Of a DNA stretch of 27,286 nt, positions 7,317-15,077 are shown one piece after another (the first letter of the stretch is position 1; each line of letters opens with the position of its first letter). The stretch comes from Natrinema soli (GTDB lineage: Archaea; Halobacteriota; Halobacteria; Halobacteriales; Natrialbaceae), in NCBI RefSeq assembly GCF_028618695.1, contig NZ_JAQIVI010000120.1, positions 1-27,286 on the forward strand, written 5' to 3'. Under the pieces are notes generated by a model, which saw nothing but the letters and a program-made list of their open reading frames with translations, did not search any database and was not told the DNA's origin. Position numbers and translations under genes: made by a program.

Positions 7317-7640
7317 TCACGTTCCCCGGCTCTGATCCACTGGATAGCTGATGGTTTCCCTGTCCGATTTTCGTGAGGAGGCGCTGATCGACTCGGTATC
7401 TTCGACAGCGCCGGGATCATCCGGCACCACGTCGACGCCGAGCCCGGCCTCGACGAGAGCCAGATCGATATCATCCTCTCGGACCTCGTCTGAATCTTCG
7501 AGATCCGGGTGACTATCCGCGAGCATCATCGCCGCGATCGTCTCGCGAAACGCACGATCCTCCCTCGAGAGCACACCGCGCCGACTCGAAAGTTCCTCGA
7601 CTGCCTCGTCGAACCAGACCACCGCGCCGGGACCCCTCAT
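7317..7640 (-). CDS. Hypothetical protein (107 aa), second gene of a damaged operon
   Basis: An acidic protein beginning MRGPGAVVWFDEAVEEL, with a helical, charged sequence and no membrane segment or recognised domain. Its ATG overlaps the TGA of the upstream gene in an ATGA arrangement, so the two were translationally coupled. The last 25 residues are Ser/Arg-rich and less like the rest, so the true C-terminus may be lost. Coupled pairs of small acidic proteins occur in proviruses, but nothing here proves that origin. With the upstream gene broken, it may no longer be expressed. Confidence 0.5.
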   Translation of the reverse strand: MRGPGAVVWFDEAVEELSSRRGVLSREDRAFRETIAAMMLADSHPDLEDSDEVREDDIDLALVEAGLGVDVVPDDPGAVEDTESISASSRKSDRETISYPVDQSRGT

Positions 7641-7976
7641 TCACATCCTCCGTCCGTTGCCGCTGCCTTGCGACCAGCCTCGAGCATTTCGAATTGGTCG
7701 TCAACGTTCGCGAGGTCATCGGGCTTGCCATTGCCCAGATCGAGCGTCTCGATCACGGTCTCAATCTCCTCATCGGTCACTCTCTCGACCGCCTCGTCAG
7801 ATATTGTGTCCGTCTCGTCGATCTCGTCAGGGTATCGCGCCCGTGCGACCTTGTTTTGAACGACGGTCTCGAGAGCGGGCTCGGGGATCTTGTCGACAGC
7901 CTCGAGGTCCTCGAGCGCCTGGTCGATCCAGTCTTGATCGCTCTACACCCTTGAGAAAGACGGCCTCGTCAAAATC
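7637..7976 (-). pseudogene. Truncated, frameshifted gene upstream of 7317-7640
   Basis: From about 7944 down to the stop at 7637 one frame reads without interruption: DQDWIDQALEDLEAVDKIPE, then LETVVQNKVARARYPDEID, ending AATDGGCE. The preceding residues (FDEAVFLKG, about 7950-7976) are in another frame, so one indel separates them near 7945-7950. The 5' end is cut at about 7975, where the sequence turns into a TnpB relic. Composition and codon use are typical of a haloarchaeal gene. I do not recognise the product. Confidence 0.6.
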
Positions 7977-8224
7977 GAGGTGGTCAAGGTTGTTGCTGAC
8001 ACGACGAGCGATCATTTACAATACCTTCGAGTACACGTCGTTCAACTCATCCCACCAGTCTTTTAGATTAGATAGCATATTCTGCATCGTCGTGTACGAC
8101 AGGACTCGTCGGTGTTGCGGAGTTCGTACAGATCGAGATTGTGTAGACAGGTATCGATGTGCCGTTCTGACTCGGCTTGGACGGTCTCGTCAGGTTTGAT
8201 GCGATACCTGTAGTAATGCAACCA
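7974..8224 (-). pseudogene. tnpB: N-terminal relic of TnpB (IS200/IS605 family)
   Basis: Read on the minus strand with two or three frame breaks, this gives LHYYRYRIKPDETVQAESER, HIDTC, LYELRNTDES, then LKDWWDELNDVYSKVL, a stop, and MIARRVSNNLDHLD. That is the characteristic start of haloarchaeal TnpB, an RNA-guided nuclease/accessory protein of IS200/IS605 elements. In intact proteins VYSKVLQ continues into the next helix, so the TAA at 8016-8018 is best explained by CAA to TAA. The RuvC-like catalytic part is missing, and so is the right end where the guide RNA would lie. It has truncated the gene at 7637-7976. Confidence 0.72.
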
Positions 8225-8250
8225 TCAAACGGCACTGATTTTGGCCAGCA

Positions 8251-8382
8251 GTGAGCGGCGAAATCACAGTTACCATTCCCGGTTGTTTCGACCAAACTGA
8301 AGAGGAGAACGGTGAGTTCGACACGGAATCCATTACTATCTGGAACAGCTACTTCGACCAGTATCACTTGCTACTTACATAG
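8251..8382 (+). pseudogene. 3' stub of the gene preceding the TauE/SafE gene
   Basis: From GTG at 8251 the frame encodes 43 residues (SGEITVTIPGCFDQTEEENG, then SITIWNSYFDQYHLLLT). It stops two bases before the ATG of the next gene, the spacing of an operon. A stop lies a few codons upstream, so either this is a tiny protein with a GTG start or, more likely, the end of a longer gene destroyed together with the TnpB insertion. Family not recognised. Given the neighbours, a copper or respiratory-oxidase accessory protein is a guess only. Confidence 0.4.
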
Positions 8383-8384
8383 AC

Positions 8385-9173
8385 ATGGACCTATTCACAT
8401 TCCTTGGCGTCGATGTGCTGTTGTTTCTCGTAATCGGTGTCCTCGCCGGTGCACACTGTATCGGAATGTGTGGGCCGCTCGTCACCGTTTATGCGAGTCA
8501 GATGAAGAGCGGCACATCAGATAGCGGTCGGGAGAGTCATCTTACAACCTACGAGGTACGCCAGCATGCATTGTTCAACATCGGACGAGCGGCGAGTTAT
8601 ACGCTTCTCGGTGCGGTGTTCGGTGCACTCGGCAGTACGTTGTTCGTGACGACTGCCTCGCTTTTATCTGTCGTCGAGTTCGTCCGTGGCGGAATCGGTC
8701 TCATTATCGGTGGCCTCGTCATGGTTGTCGGGGTATATTACTTACTGGGGCGAACAACTGGTAGTATTCACTTACCGGGCCTTGATCGGATATCTGGCTG
8801 GCTTGCGGCACGCGTTGATCGTCTTGCGAACGGCCCTGGTATCGTCGGACTTGGTGCAGTTCACGGACTGTTACCATGCCCGATCCTCTACCCAGCGTTT
8901 CTGTATGCGTTTGCGATCGGTTCACCTGCCGGTGGGGCAGTAGCTCTCGGTGCACTTGGACTCGGTACAATTCCTGCTGTCTTCGCGTATGGAACCGTCA
9001 TCGACGCCGTTGATGTGGTTCATCGACAACGAGTGCATCGATTGCTTGGGGTTGCGTTCGTCGCCCTCGGCTACATCCTGCTTGCACATGGATTAATGAG
9101 CCTAGGGATTCACCTACCCCACCCTAGATTACCGTTCTATGATGGATTAGAAGTGACAAATAATGCCAACTAG
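8385..9173 (+). CDS. TauE/SafE (UreH_2-like) multi-pass membrane protein
   Basis: A membrane protein of 262 residues with about six to seven hydrophobic segments. Helix 1 carries GAHCIGMCGPLVTVY (about residues 22-36) and a second motif, GLLPCPILYPAF, lies near 160-171. These paired Cys/Pro motifs are typical of the UreH_2 branch of the TauE/SafE superfamily (related to DsbD/CcdA), often found beside copper ATPases and cbb3-oxidase assembly genes. It probably moves copper, or reducing equivalents, across the membrane. It is nine bases ahead of the P-type ATPase, so the two form an operon. No promoter is seen directly upstream, because the preceding gene stub runs to within two bases. Confidence 0.88.
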   Translation: MDLFTFLGVDVLLFLVIGVLAGAHCIGMCGPLVTVYASQMKSGTSDSGRESHLTTYEVRQHALFNIGRAASYTLLGAVFGALGSTLFVTTASLLSVVEFVRGGIGLIIGGLVMVVGVYYLLGRTTGSIHLPGLDRISGWLAARVDRLANGPGIVGLGAVHGLLPCPILYPAFLYAFAIGSPAGGAVALGALGLGTIPAVFAYGTVIDAVDVVHRQRVHRLLGVAFVALGYILLAHGLMSLGIHLPHPRLPFYDGLEVTNNAN

Positions 9174-9182
9174 TACCACACA

Positions 9183-11618
9183 ATGAGTGATAATAGCACG
9201 ACTGAAACCGGCTGTACGCTCTGTGATCTTCCCGTAGAGGGAAGTGATATCGTCGACGATGGGGACCCGTTTTGTTGTATCGGTTGTCGCGATGTCTACA
9301 ATATGCTCGGCGATGTCGACGATATCGAGGCAGAAGATGTCCGCCGTTCTCGAGACGAATCAGAGTCTAATCGGGAGGTTCCACCGGATCACGAAGCAAC
9401 GTTTCTGGAAGTTGATGGAATGCACTGTGCAACCTGTGAGGCATTCATCGAATCCACTGCAACTGCAGTTGAAGGTGTCAGTGACGTGAACTCGAGCTAT
9501 GTGACGGACACGGTTCGGATCGATCACGATCCAGATCGTCTCTCAGAGGCCGATCTTCGAGATACGATCAGTGGTCTCGGATACAGCGCTTACTCACGCG
9601 ATGATGTATTTAGCCGCCGGAGAGCGAACAATTGGGAGATGGGTCGAGTTGCAGTCGGTGTTCTCATGGGGATGTCAGTGATGCTTCAGTACCTTGTCAT
9701 CATCTATCCAACGTATTTCGGCGGACTATTTTACGGTGAGCGGGTCACGGAGTTCTTCGAAGCCACACTCGCGAGCCCCCTTGCCACGCCTTTCTACGTT
9801 GTCATCGCGGCGCTCACGACAATCATCCTGGCCGTGACTGGAAAGCCGATCCTCCAGGGAGCGTACGTCAGTATTCGGACACGGTCTCCGAATATGGATC
9901 TACTCGTCGCGATCGCAGCCGTGAGTGCGTACCTCTACAGTACGCTTTCGATCGTACTGGGGGGCGCGCATATCTACTACGATGTGACTGTTGCTATTAT
10001 TGTCATCGTCACGGTCGGCAACTATTATGAATCGTCGATCAAGCAACAAGCGACCGATCGTCTCTCCGATTTGACGGCTATTCAGGTCAATGAGGCCCGC
10101 CGCGTTGGCGGAAACGGCGAGTACGAAGATATCGCAGTCGAAGAGCTCGAGGTCGATGATCACGTACTAGTACGGTCTGGAGAGCGAATCCCCATCGATG
10201 GTGAGGTAGTCGATGGCGATGCAGCCGTCGACGAAGCAGTTGTCACTGGTGAGTCTCTTCCTGTACGGAAGCGTATTGGGGATACCGTAGTTGGCGGCTC
10301 GATGGTGACCAATGGTGCGGTGACCATCCACGTCGGAGAAGATGCTACGAACAGTCTTGATCGGATTGCTGAACTTGTCTGGGACCTCCAGAGTGGCTCT
10401 CACGGTATTCAGAAGCTCGCAGACAAATTAGCGACGATCTTCGTGCCGGTTGTTCTCGTCCTCGCAGTTATCGTCACCGGTGTGTATCTCCTGCTCGGTA
10501 ACGGGGCCTCCGCCCTTCTCGTCGGTCTCACAGTGTTGATCGTTTCCTGTCCATGTGCGCTCGGACTGGCGACACCGCTCGCAGTCGCTGCGGGGATCCG
10601 CGACGCGTTGGAACGCTCGATTGTCGTCTTTGACGATACCGTGTTTGAGCGGATCCGTGATGCGGACACCATTGTCTTCGACAAGACAGGTACATTGACA
10701 ACGGGCGAGATGACCGTCATCGACACCACTCTAGAGGCAGCCCTACTTGAGAAGGCGGCGCTCCTTGAGGAGCGGTCATCACATCCGGTTGGGCGAGCAA
10801 TTGCCGCCGAACAGCCGGTGCCTGACGGTGGTACAGCTGAATCCGCCTCGGACACTAGTTCGATAGATGATCGCGTCGAATCTTTCGATAGTCATCGAAC
10901 CGGTGTTACAGGTATCGTAGACGGAGACGAAATCATCGTTGGCCATCCAGATCTGTTCCGCGACCATGGGTGGGAGGTTCCTGCGGTAGTCGCCGAGCGT
11001 ATTGACGGCAGCCGCGAAACAGGCCGGGTTCCAGTCGCTGTCGGACGCGACGGAACCACCGAGGGCGTTGTCGTCGTTGGTGACGAACTACGAGCGAACT
11101 GGGACGAGACGTTGACCGCGATTTCGGATAACGAACGGGAGGTCATTGTCCTCACTGGAGACGATGCTCGAGCGGCAGAGAGCTTTCGTGAACATCGTGT
11201 TGTTGACGAAGTGTTTGCGGGTGTTCCCCCTGAAGGAAAAGCAGCGACTGTCGAACAATTCAACGAGACTGGGCGAACAGTGATGATCGGTGATGGTACC
11301 AACGACGCGCCGGCGTTAGCCGCAGCTGATCTCGGTATCGCGCTCGGTGGCGGTACCGCGATGGCCGCTGATGCCGCGGACGTCGCTCTTGTCGACGACG
11401 ATCTCTCGTCTGTCGAAACCATCTTTGATCTCGCTCAGGCGACAAACCGACGCGTGAAAGGAAATATTGGGTGGGCGTTTTGCTACAACGCCATTGCAAT
11501 TCCGCTGGCTGTGCTAGGCCTTCTAAATCCACTTTTCGCCGCACTTGCGATGGGTGCAAGTAGCTTATTGGTCGTTACGAATTCAACCCGAGCATTGCTG
11601 CCAGAGGACGCTCACTGA
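9183..11618 (+). CDS. copA: Heavy-metal P1B-type ATPase, probably copper (CopA/FixI-like)
   Basis: A membrane pump of 811 residues, full length for the family. Order: a cysteine-rich N-terminal metal-binding domain (Cys11, Cys14, then FCCIGC at 30-35) as in FixI/CcoI proteins; an HMA domain with MHCATC (Cys82, Cys85); about four helices; the actuator with VVTGESLPV; the ion-site motif Cys456-Pro-Cys458; DKTGTLT with the phosphorylated Asp500; the HP motif SSHPVGRAI (about 535); the hinge MIGDGTNDAPAL (about 700); and two final helices. CPC plus HMA indicates Cu(I). FixI-type pumps feed copper to heme-copper oxidases, CopA types detoxify; the N-terminal domain and TauE/SafE neighbour favour the former. 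All catalytic motifs are intact. Confidence 0.95.
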   Translation: MSDNSTTETGCTLCDLPVEGSDIVDDGDPFCCIGCRDVYNMLGDVDDIEAEDVRRSRDESESNREVPPDHEATFLEVDGMHCATCEAFIESTATAVEGVSDVNSSYVTDTVRIDHDPDRLSEADLRDTISGLGYSAYSRDDVFSRRRANNWEMGRVAVGVLMGMSVMLQYLVIIYPTYFGGLFYGERVTEFFEATLASPLATPFYVVIAALTTIILAVTGKPILQGAYVSIRTRSPNMDLLVAIAAVSAYLYSTLSIVLGGAHIYYDVTVAIIVIVTVGNYYESSIKQQATDRLSDLTAIQVNEARRVGGNGEYEDIAVEELEVDDHVLVRSGERIPIDGEVVDGDAAVDEAVVTGESLPVRKRIGDTVVGGSMVTNGAVTIHVGEDATNSLDRIAELVWDLQSGSHGIQKLADKLATIFVPVVLVLAVIVTGVYLLLGNGASALLVGLTVLIVSCPCALGLATPLAVAAGIRDALERSIVVFDDTVFERIRDADTIVFDKTGTLTTGEMTVIDTTLEAALLEKAALLEERSSHPVGRAIAAEQPVPDGGTAESASDTSSIDDRVESFDSHRTGVTGIVDGDEIIVGHPDLFRDHGWEVPAVVAERIDGSRETGRVPVAVGRDGTTEGVVVVGDELRANWDETLTAISDNEREVIVLTGDDARAAESFREHRVVDEVFAGVPPEGKAATVEQFNETGRTVMIGDGTNDAPALAAADLGIALGGGTAMAADAADVALVDDDLSSVETIFDLAQATNRRVKGNIGWAFCYNAIAIPLAVLGLLNPLFAALAMGASSLLVVTNSTRALLPEDAH

Positions 11619-11635
11619 GACGGCCGTAAGTTCAA

Positions 11636-11778
11636 AGAGGATCACTGATTCGCCGGCGAGTTACCGACGCCGAACGCGAGCAGATAGAACTCGCGAAATT
11701 CGAGATCACTCGAGCGTGTGCAATGTGTGTTCCCGAAGAGGTGCGCGAGATAACGGGCGATTCCCCGCAGCTATCTCA
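11636..11778 (+). pseudogene. Possible coding fragment after the ATPase
   Basis: An open plus-strand frame without a start reads VTDAEREQIELAKFEITRAC, then AMCVPEEVREITGDSP, with haloarchaeal composition. It continues open into the 3' end of the convergent amidohydrolase. It could be the tail of a lost gene. I do not recognise it, and the evidence is composition only. Confidence 0.22.
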
Positions 11779-12657
11779 CTACTGTGTTTTCAGATTGATG
11801 TCGAAAAAGTCAACTGCATTATGACACAAGATGTGCTCATAGCCTTGTGGAAACGCTGCTTGTGTGTCGTCAATTAACTCAGTCTCCGTTATCGAACTTG
11901 GGTACGTTGGATAGTCGGTTCCAAACATGATTTGATCCGTGTATTCACGGAGCCGGTCTATCGGCATTTCGCCCTCACGGACACCGATCAAATCATGAAC
12001 CTGATCCCCAACTGCGACGGCAGTATCGAATATGATGTTCTCGTACTGGTCAGCCAGATCGAGGAATGCGTCCGTTTCGAACAACCCCAGATGAGGCACA
12101 CAAAGACGAAGAGAAGGAAATCGTTCAAGAACATCTTCTGTCGCAGCCGGCCCGACAAGGTCAGAATCACGATAGAACGGATGTGAAGAAGCATGGATAA
12201 CGACGGGGAGCTCGCGCTCAACTGCAAGTTCGTATACTGGATCCAGTCGCTGATCCGATGGTGGAAATTCTTGGACGGGGCAGTGAAGTTTCACGCCGGC
12301 GAGACCGGCGGTCAGTCCGTCTCTAATCACGCATTCGGGGTCATTATCGTCTGCATGGACAGTAGCAAGTCCGACGACATGATCAAGCGGTTCGATCGTT
12401 TCAGCAACCATGTTGTTCATTGAACGCGCAACGTCGGGTTTGTGGGCATATGGAAAGCAAACGGCTCCGTCACGAGCGGCTAAGTAGTCACAGATGTCCC
12501 CACTCGTAACAGATGGGAGTGTCCACGAAACTTCCTGTTGAAACCACTCATGGATGGCTGCAAGGATCCGATCAGGAAGGAGGTGAACATGTGCATCAAC
12601 AATCGGAGATATTGCTTGCGGTGACCGATCACGCGACTGTGAATTAGATGATGGCAT
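11779..12657 (-). CDS. Amidohydrolase family (amidohydrolase_2) metal-dependent hydrolase
   Basis: A cytoplasmic TIM-barrel enzyme of 292 residues from ATG 12657. The metal ligands of the amidohydrolase superfamily can be followed: HVH in SPIVDAHVHLLP near the N-terminus, GVKLHCP on a middle strand, VVIHASSHPF, then VPHLGL, and the final Asp in MFGTDYPTYPSS. Relatives include decarboxylases and lactone hydrolases (ACMSD-like); the substrate cannot be told. ATG 12657 is preferred over an in-frame start at 12708 because the AT-rich box (rc TTAAATTATC) lies about 30-35 bases upstream of it, inside the longer version. It is convergent with the ATPase and stands alone. Confidence 0.9.
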   Translation of the reverse strand: MPSSNSQSRDRSPQAISPIVDAHVHLLPDRILAAIHEWFQQEVSWTLPSVTSGDICDYLAARDGAVCFPYAHKPDVARSMNNMVAETIEPLDHVVGLATVHADDNDPECVIRDGLTAGLAGVKLHCPVQEFPPSDQRLDPVYELAVERELPVVIHASSHPFYRDSDLVGPAATEDVLERFPSLRLCVPHLGLFETDAFLDLADQYENIIFDTAVAVGDQVHDLIGVREGEMPIDRLREYTDQIMFGTDYPTYPSSITETELIDDTQAAFPQGYEHILCHNAVDFFDINLKTQ

Positions 12658-12818
12658 AACTCCGTCGTAGTGTAGATGCTGATAATTTAACCAGCTTTCC
12701 CTTATCAACCACTTTTAACATTTCCTCTTTAGAGGGTGATACTGCTACTATCGCCACCGACTCTCTACTCGGATCCGATACCGGAGCCCGACGACGTTCG
12801 TGTTCGCGATCGCCTGGA

Positions 12819-13004
12819 TCACGTGGGGCGGGTGTTCGTCGCGTCCTGGATGTTTTGCTCACTCTTGATAAGATGGGTGACCGCCGCGTCGATCACGTCC
12901 GACCGCGGCGGGTCGTTCGGACCGTCGGCGACAACCTCCGCGGTCTCGTCGAGCAGTTGCTTGCGCTCGTCGCTCAGTCGCAACGTCGCTCGGTCGGTTC
13001 CCAT
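12819..13004 (-). CDS. Ribbon-helix-helix-like small protein (61 aa)
   Basis: ATG at 13004 gives MGTDRATLRLSDERKQLLDE, followed by a helix and PRSDVIDAAVTHLIKSEQN. A short strand (RATLRLS) followed by two helices is the ribbon-helix-helix plan of small dimeric DNA-binding proteins, and haloarchaea have many of about 60 residues. A much longer open frame extends upstream to 13127, but its extra 41 residues look like untranslated DNA (mixed, Cys/His/Ser-rich), so I reject it. No toxin gene adjoins, so I read it as a regulator rather than an antitoxin. Family membership is inferred from pattern. Confidence 0.7.
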   Translation of the reverse strand: MGTDRATLRLSDERKQLLDETAEVVADGPNDPPRSDVIDAAVTHLIKSEQNIQDATNTRPT

Positions 13005-13190
13005 ATCAACTGAGGAAGAGCCGTTCAACAAAGCATCCTGATTCGAGTAGCAACTGCCGGAATTGTGGCGCACATCATTCGGAACGGTACATTCATGTGT
13101 TCGGGATAACGATGGTATCTCACACACCTGCTTGATGTGTCGTGATCAGCGGTTGATGTACCACAGTGGAGAGGTCATCCCAGAGATCTA

Positions 13191-13361
13191 ATGATGGTGA
13201 TAATTTTCTTGGAGAATGGCGAAGCAAAACGGTTCGACTCGTACCAGCCACTCGGCAACGGCGTAATTCGCTGCCGTCGTTCGGACCCTTCACCGCGCAG
13301 GAAGTTTCCCGAGACGACGGAGTACTACCGCGAGGATGAGATAGCTCGGATAGAGATCTGA
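13191..13361 (+). CDS. Small hypothetical protein (56 aa) with PETTEYYREDEIARIEI tail
   Basis: The ORF starts MMVIIFLENGEAKRFDSY, contains QPLGNGVIRCRRSD and ends with the tail named here. It is a compact beta-rich pattern (two strands, a loop, then a strand). A 17-codon copy of its tail lies at 3008-3061, and the differences there are mostly synonymous, which is strong evidence that this reading frame has been translated and selected. No clear TATA-like box is seen, so the start (13191 or 13194) is uncertain and this copy may be silent. Family not recognised with certainty. Confidence 0.55.
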   Translation: MMVIIFLENGEAKRFDSYQPLGNGVIRCRRSDPSPRRKFPETTEYYREDEIARIEI

Positions 13362-13786
13362 CCACTCTCATTTTTGGGCTGGAATCAGGGGCTTGAATGC
13401 CGGAGTTATGCGCAAACTCCGACACCACTCGGCACCAACCCCGCCGATCTGGTCCCTATCCATCGTTAATTGCACCGACTGAAGAAGAGGATTGTCAGAG
13501 TTATTAGGTAACCCCGACAGCGAATCCAGATACCAACACTATGTGAATCGAACCACGACAGAACACGAGTCAGTCGAGGAACCACGTCCGAAGGTATGGC
13601 TCACTGGCACCGACTATACAGGATTCCGTGATCACGCCGGCTACCGTGACGTCCTCGTGATTTCTAGGCTGTAAAACTCAAAGTGTCCTTGACCAACTGA
13701 GCGGGTAAGTTTATCGAGGAGGAACGCTTGGTCTAAGGGTTGATAATAATCCAAACCTTGAACACTGAAGAGGATAGTCAACCTGT
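13362..13786. other. Intergenic stretch with a weak ORF
   Basis: A plus-strand frame from TTG 13492 to 13674 gives 60 residues, but it has no good start and no recognised similarity, so I leave it uncalled. An AT-rich box (TTGATAATAATC) at about 13740-13751 may be the doxX promoter. Nothing else is supported. Confidence 0.4.
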
Positions 13787-14239
13787 ATGTCAGCTGTAAT
13801 CGATCGGAGAGCAGAAGCGTTCAAAGAACCGATTTATTTCGTCTTTCGCGTGACTGTAGGACTATTATTTATGCAGCATGGCGCTCAGAAGCTGTTTGGT
13901 CTCTTCGGTGGTGTTGATGGTAGTGGTGGTACTGCACCGCTCGTCAGCATGTACGGGGCTGCTGGCGGCATTGAGTTCCTTGGCGGTTTCCTCATCGTCG
14001 TGGGGCTTTTGACACGGCTTGTTGCACTGATTATGGCTGGGCAGATGATTATTGCCCAACTCATTGCTCATCTTCCGGAGGGCCTGATCCCAATTCAGAA
14101 CGGCGGAGAACTTAGTCTCCTCTATCTCGTAACATTCCTCCTCCTGAGTGTGTACGGTCCCGGCCGCTACAGCATCGAACGCCTTGTCTTCAATCGAGAC
14201 TCGTTTAACACGAACACTACAGCCGGTGATTCATCGTAA
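13787..14239 (+). CDS. DoxX family membrane protein
   Basis: A membrane protein of 150 residues with four hydrophobic helices. The first carries FRVTVGLLFMQHGAQKLFG, the signature of DoxX/DoxD-like proteins. The second is IEFLGGFLIVVGLLTRLVAL, followed by MAGQMIIAQLIAHLP, and the fourth (LSLLYLVTFLLLSVYGPGRY) ends in the typical GPGxYSID-like turn. Family members are linked to quinone-dependent oxidation or oxidative-stress protection, but for most the reaction is unknown. The inserted glycine- and serine-rich loop (GGVDGSGGTAP) after helix 1 is common in archaeal members. It stands alone, with a small membrane protein gene convergent to it. Confidence 0.9.
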   Translation: MSAVIDRRAEAFKEPIYFVFRVTVGLLFMQHGAQKLFGLFGGVDGSGGTAPLVSMYGAAGGIEFLGGFLIVVGLLTRLVALIMAGQMIIAQLIAHLPEGLIPIQNGGELSLLYLVTFLLLSVYGPGRYSIERLVFNRDSFNTNTTAGDSS

Positions 14240-14289
14240 CGGATTTATTTAAATCCTATCTTTCATATATATTTTGACTAAAACAGCTG

Positions 14290-14314
14290 GTCAATGAGAT
14301 ATGCTTATTGACCT
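14290..14314. terminator. Stem-loop between convergent genes
   Basis: GGTCAAT (14290-14296) and ATTGACC (14308-14314) form a perfect 7-base stem between the ends of doxX and the leftward small membrane protein gene. AT-rich, T-rich DNA precedes it (14241-14280). It could serve both genes. Confidence 0.4.
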
Positions 14315-14499
14315 GATGACCGATTCCCTGGGAAAAACAGGCAGGTCTCACCAAATAGGATGAGTGCGAGAATCCCGGTAGGGACGACCCATATTCCGCC
14401 AATATCCAATATGTCCAGTAGAACCCCGGCGGCTACTCCAGCGATTAAGAACAGAAGACGTGAACTGAGTGACTCGCGTTTGGAGGACTGCTCAGGCAT
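14305..14499 (-). CDS. Small membrane protein (64 aa)
   Basis: The sequence starts MPEQSSKRESLSSR, has two hydrophobic segments (about 15-32 and 36-52) and ends with a polar tail. The AT-rich box GTTTAAAA on the plus strand at 14523-14530 lies 24-31 bases before the ATG, fitting a leaderless leftward transcript. Unknown role. It resembles the 58-residue membrane protein at 6043 in plan but not in sequence. Confidence 0.65.
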   Translation of the reverse strand: MPEQSSKRESLSSRLLFLIAGVAAGVLLDILDIGGIWVVPTGILALILFGETCLFFPGNRSSGQ

Positions 14500-14586
14500 T
14501 ATCTATACCATGTTGTTCGGAGGTTTAAAAACTATGTCAGATTGAATTTTGGCACCAATCCTCGCTATACTTCCTTTCTTGACCAC
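14500..14586. other. Promoter side of the small membrane protein gene
   Basis: Holds the leftward TATA-like box at 14523-14530. Nothing else is seen before the transposase relic. Confidence 0.4.
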
Positions 14587-14814
14587 TCAGAGTGATCGGT
14601 CAATATTGTGAATAAGACAAACCATAGTGACTTCACGGAACTGCTTCCACCACCGTCGAAATCGAACAAACGTACCGTACTTTCGCTTGAGCGTTGAGTT
14701 GACTGTCTCAGATTGACTCCATTGGCCGTAGAGATTAGTGTTCAATCGGGCATTCCATGCTTTGTGAAGTGACGTGAACTCACGATGTTTAATTAGTGGA
14801 CGAACCTCGCGGAA
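14587..14814 (-). pseudogene. C-terminal relic of an IS transposase (ISH type)
   Basis: Read leftward, the relic gives VRPLIKHREFTSLHKAWNAR, then SETVNSTLKRKYGTFVRFRR, then WWKQFREVTMVCLIHNIDRS and a stop. This is the end of a DDE transposase of haloarchaeal insertion sequences (IS4/IS5-like), with the conserved glutamate in the ETVN segment. A TAA just upstream (14815-14817) and the lack of the front half show it is dead. It closely resembles the last 74 residues of the cas3 reading frame (20346-20570) but lies on the opposite strand, on the other side of the cas operon. Confidence 0.8.
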
Positions 14815-14817
14815 TTA

Positions 14818-15020
14818 CAGGACAAACGTGTAACTCTCTGAGGATTTTAACAGAGCCACCCACACCGTATCTACGAGCGTTCCAGCTCCACCGTGAATCT
14901 TCCGAAGACCGGGAGAAGAATTCCTCAAAACCATCCTTGAAACCGCGCTCTAACTCACTAACAATCTACGCCACAAGAGCGAAGACGATATTTCACGTAC
15001 CCGCTACATTCAAGTGACCA
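14818..15020. other. Gene-free stretch between the transposase relic and the cas promoter
   Basis: A plus-strand frame of 73 codons (14796-15017) is open but has no credible composition or start. No full IS end or terminal inverted repeat is visible. Confidence 0.35.
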
Positions 15021-15028
15021 CTATATCA
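15021..15028 (+). promoter_or_regulatory. Probable promoter of the cas operon
   Basis: CTATATCA lies about 50 bases before the cas6 start. Transcription would begin near 15048. An ATG at 15039 in the cas6 frame reads 11 codons and stops one codon before cas6; it may lie before or at the transcription start, so a leader peptide is possible but unproven. Confidence 0.4.
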
Positions 15029-15077
15029 ACCATTAAACATGGCATCAAATACTAGGATCAATCTGGTGGTCTAAGAG

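Noticed and set aside
10409..11422. Two long leftward frames (148 and 176 codons) opposite the ATPase
   Set aside because: They are Ser/Arg/Thr/Pro-rich antisense shadows of a P-type ATPase whose motifs are all intact.
12819..13127. Long version (102 aa) of the RHH-like protein
   Set aside because: The extra N-terminal 41 residues have non-coding composition; the conserved part begins at ATG 13004.
13492..13674. TTG-started ORF of 60 codons
   Set aside because: No promoter, no recognised pattern, and a rare start codon; could be a remnant but not supportable.
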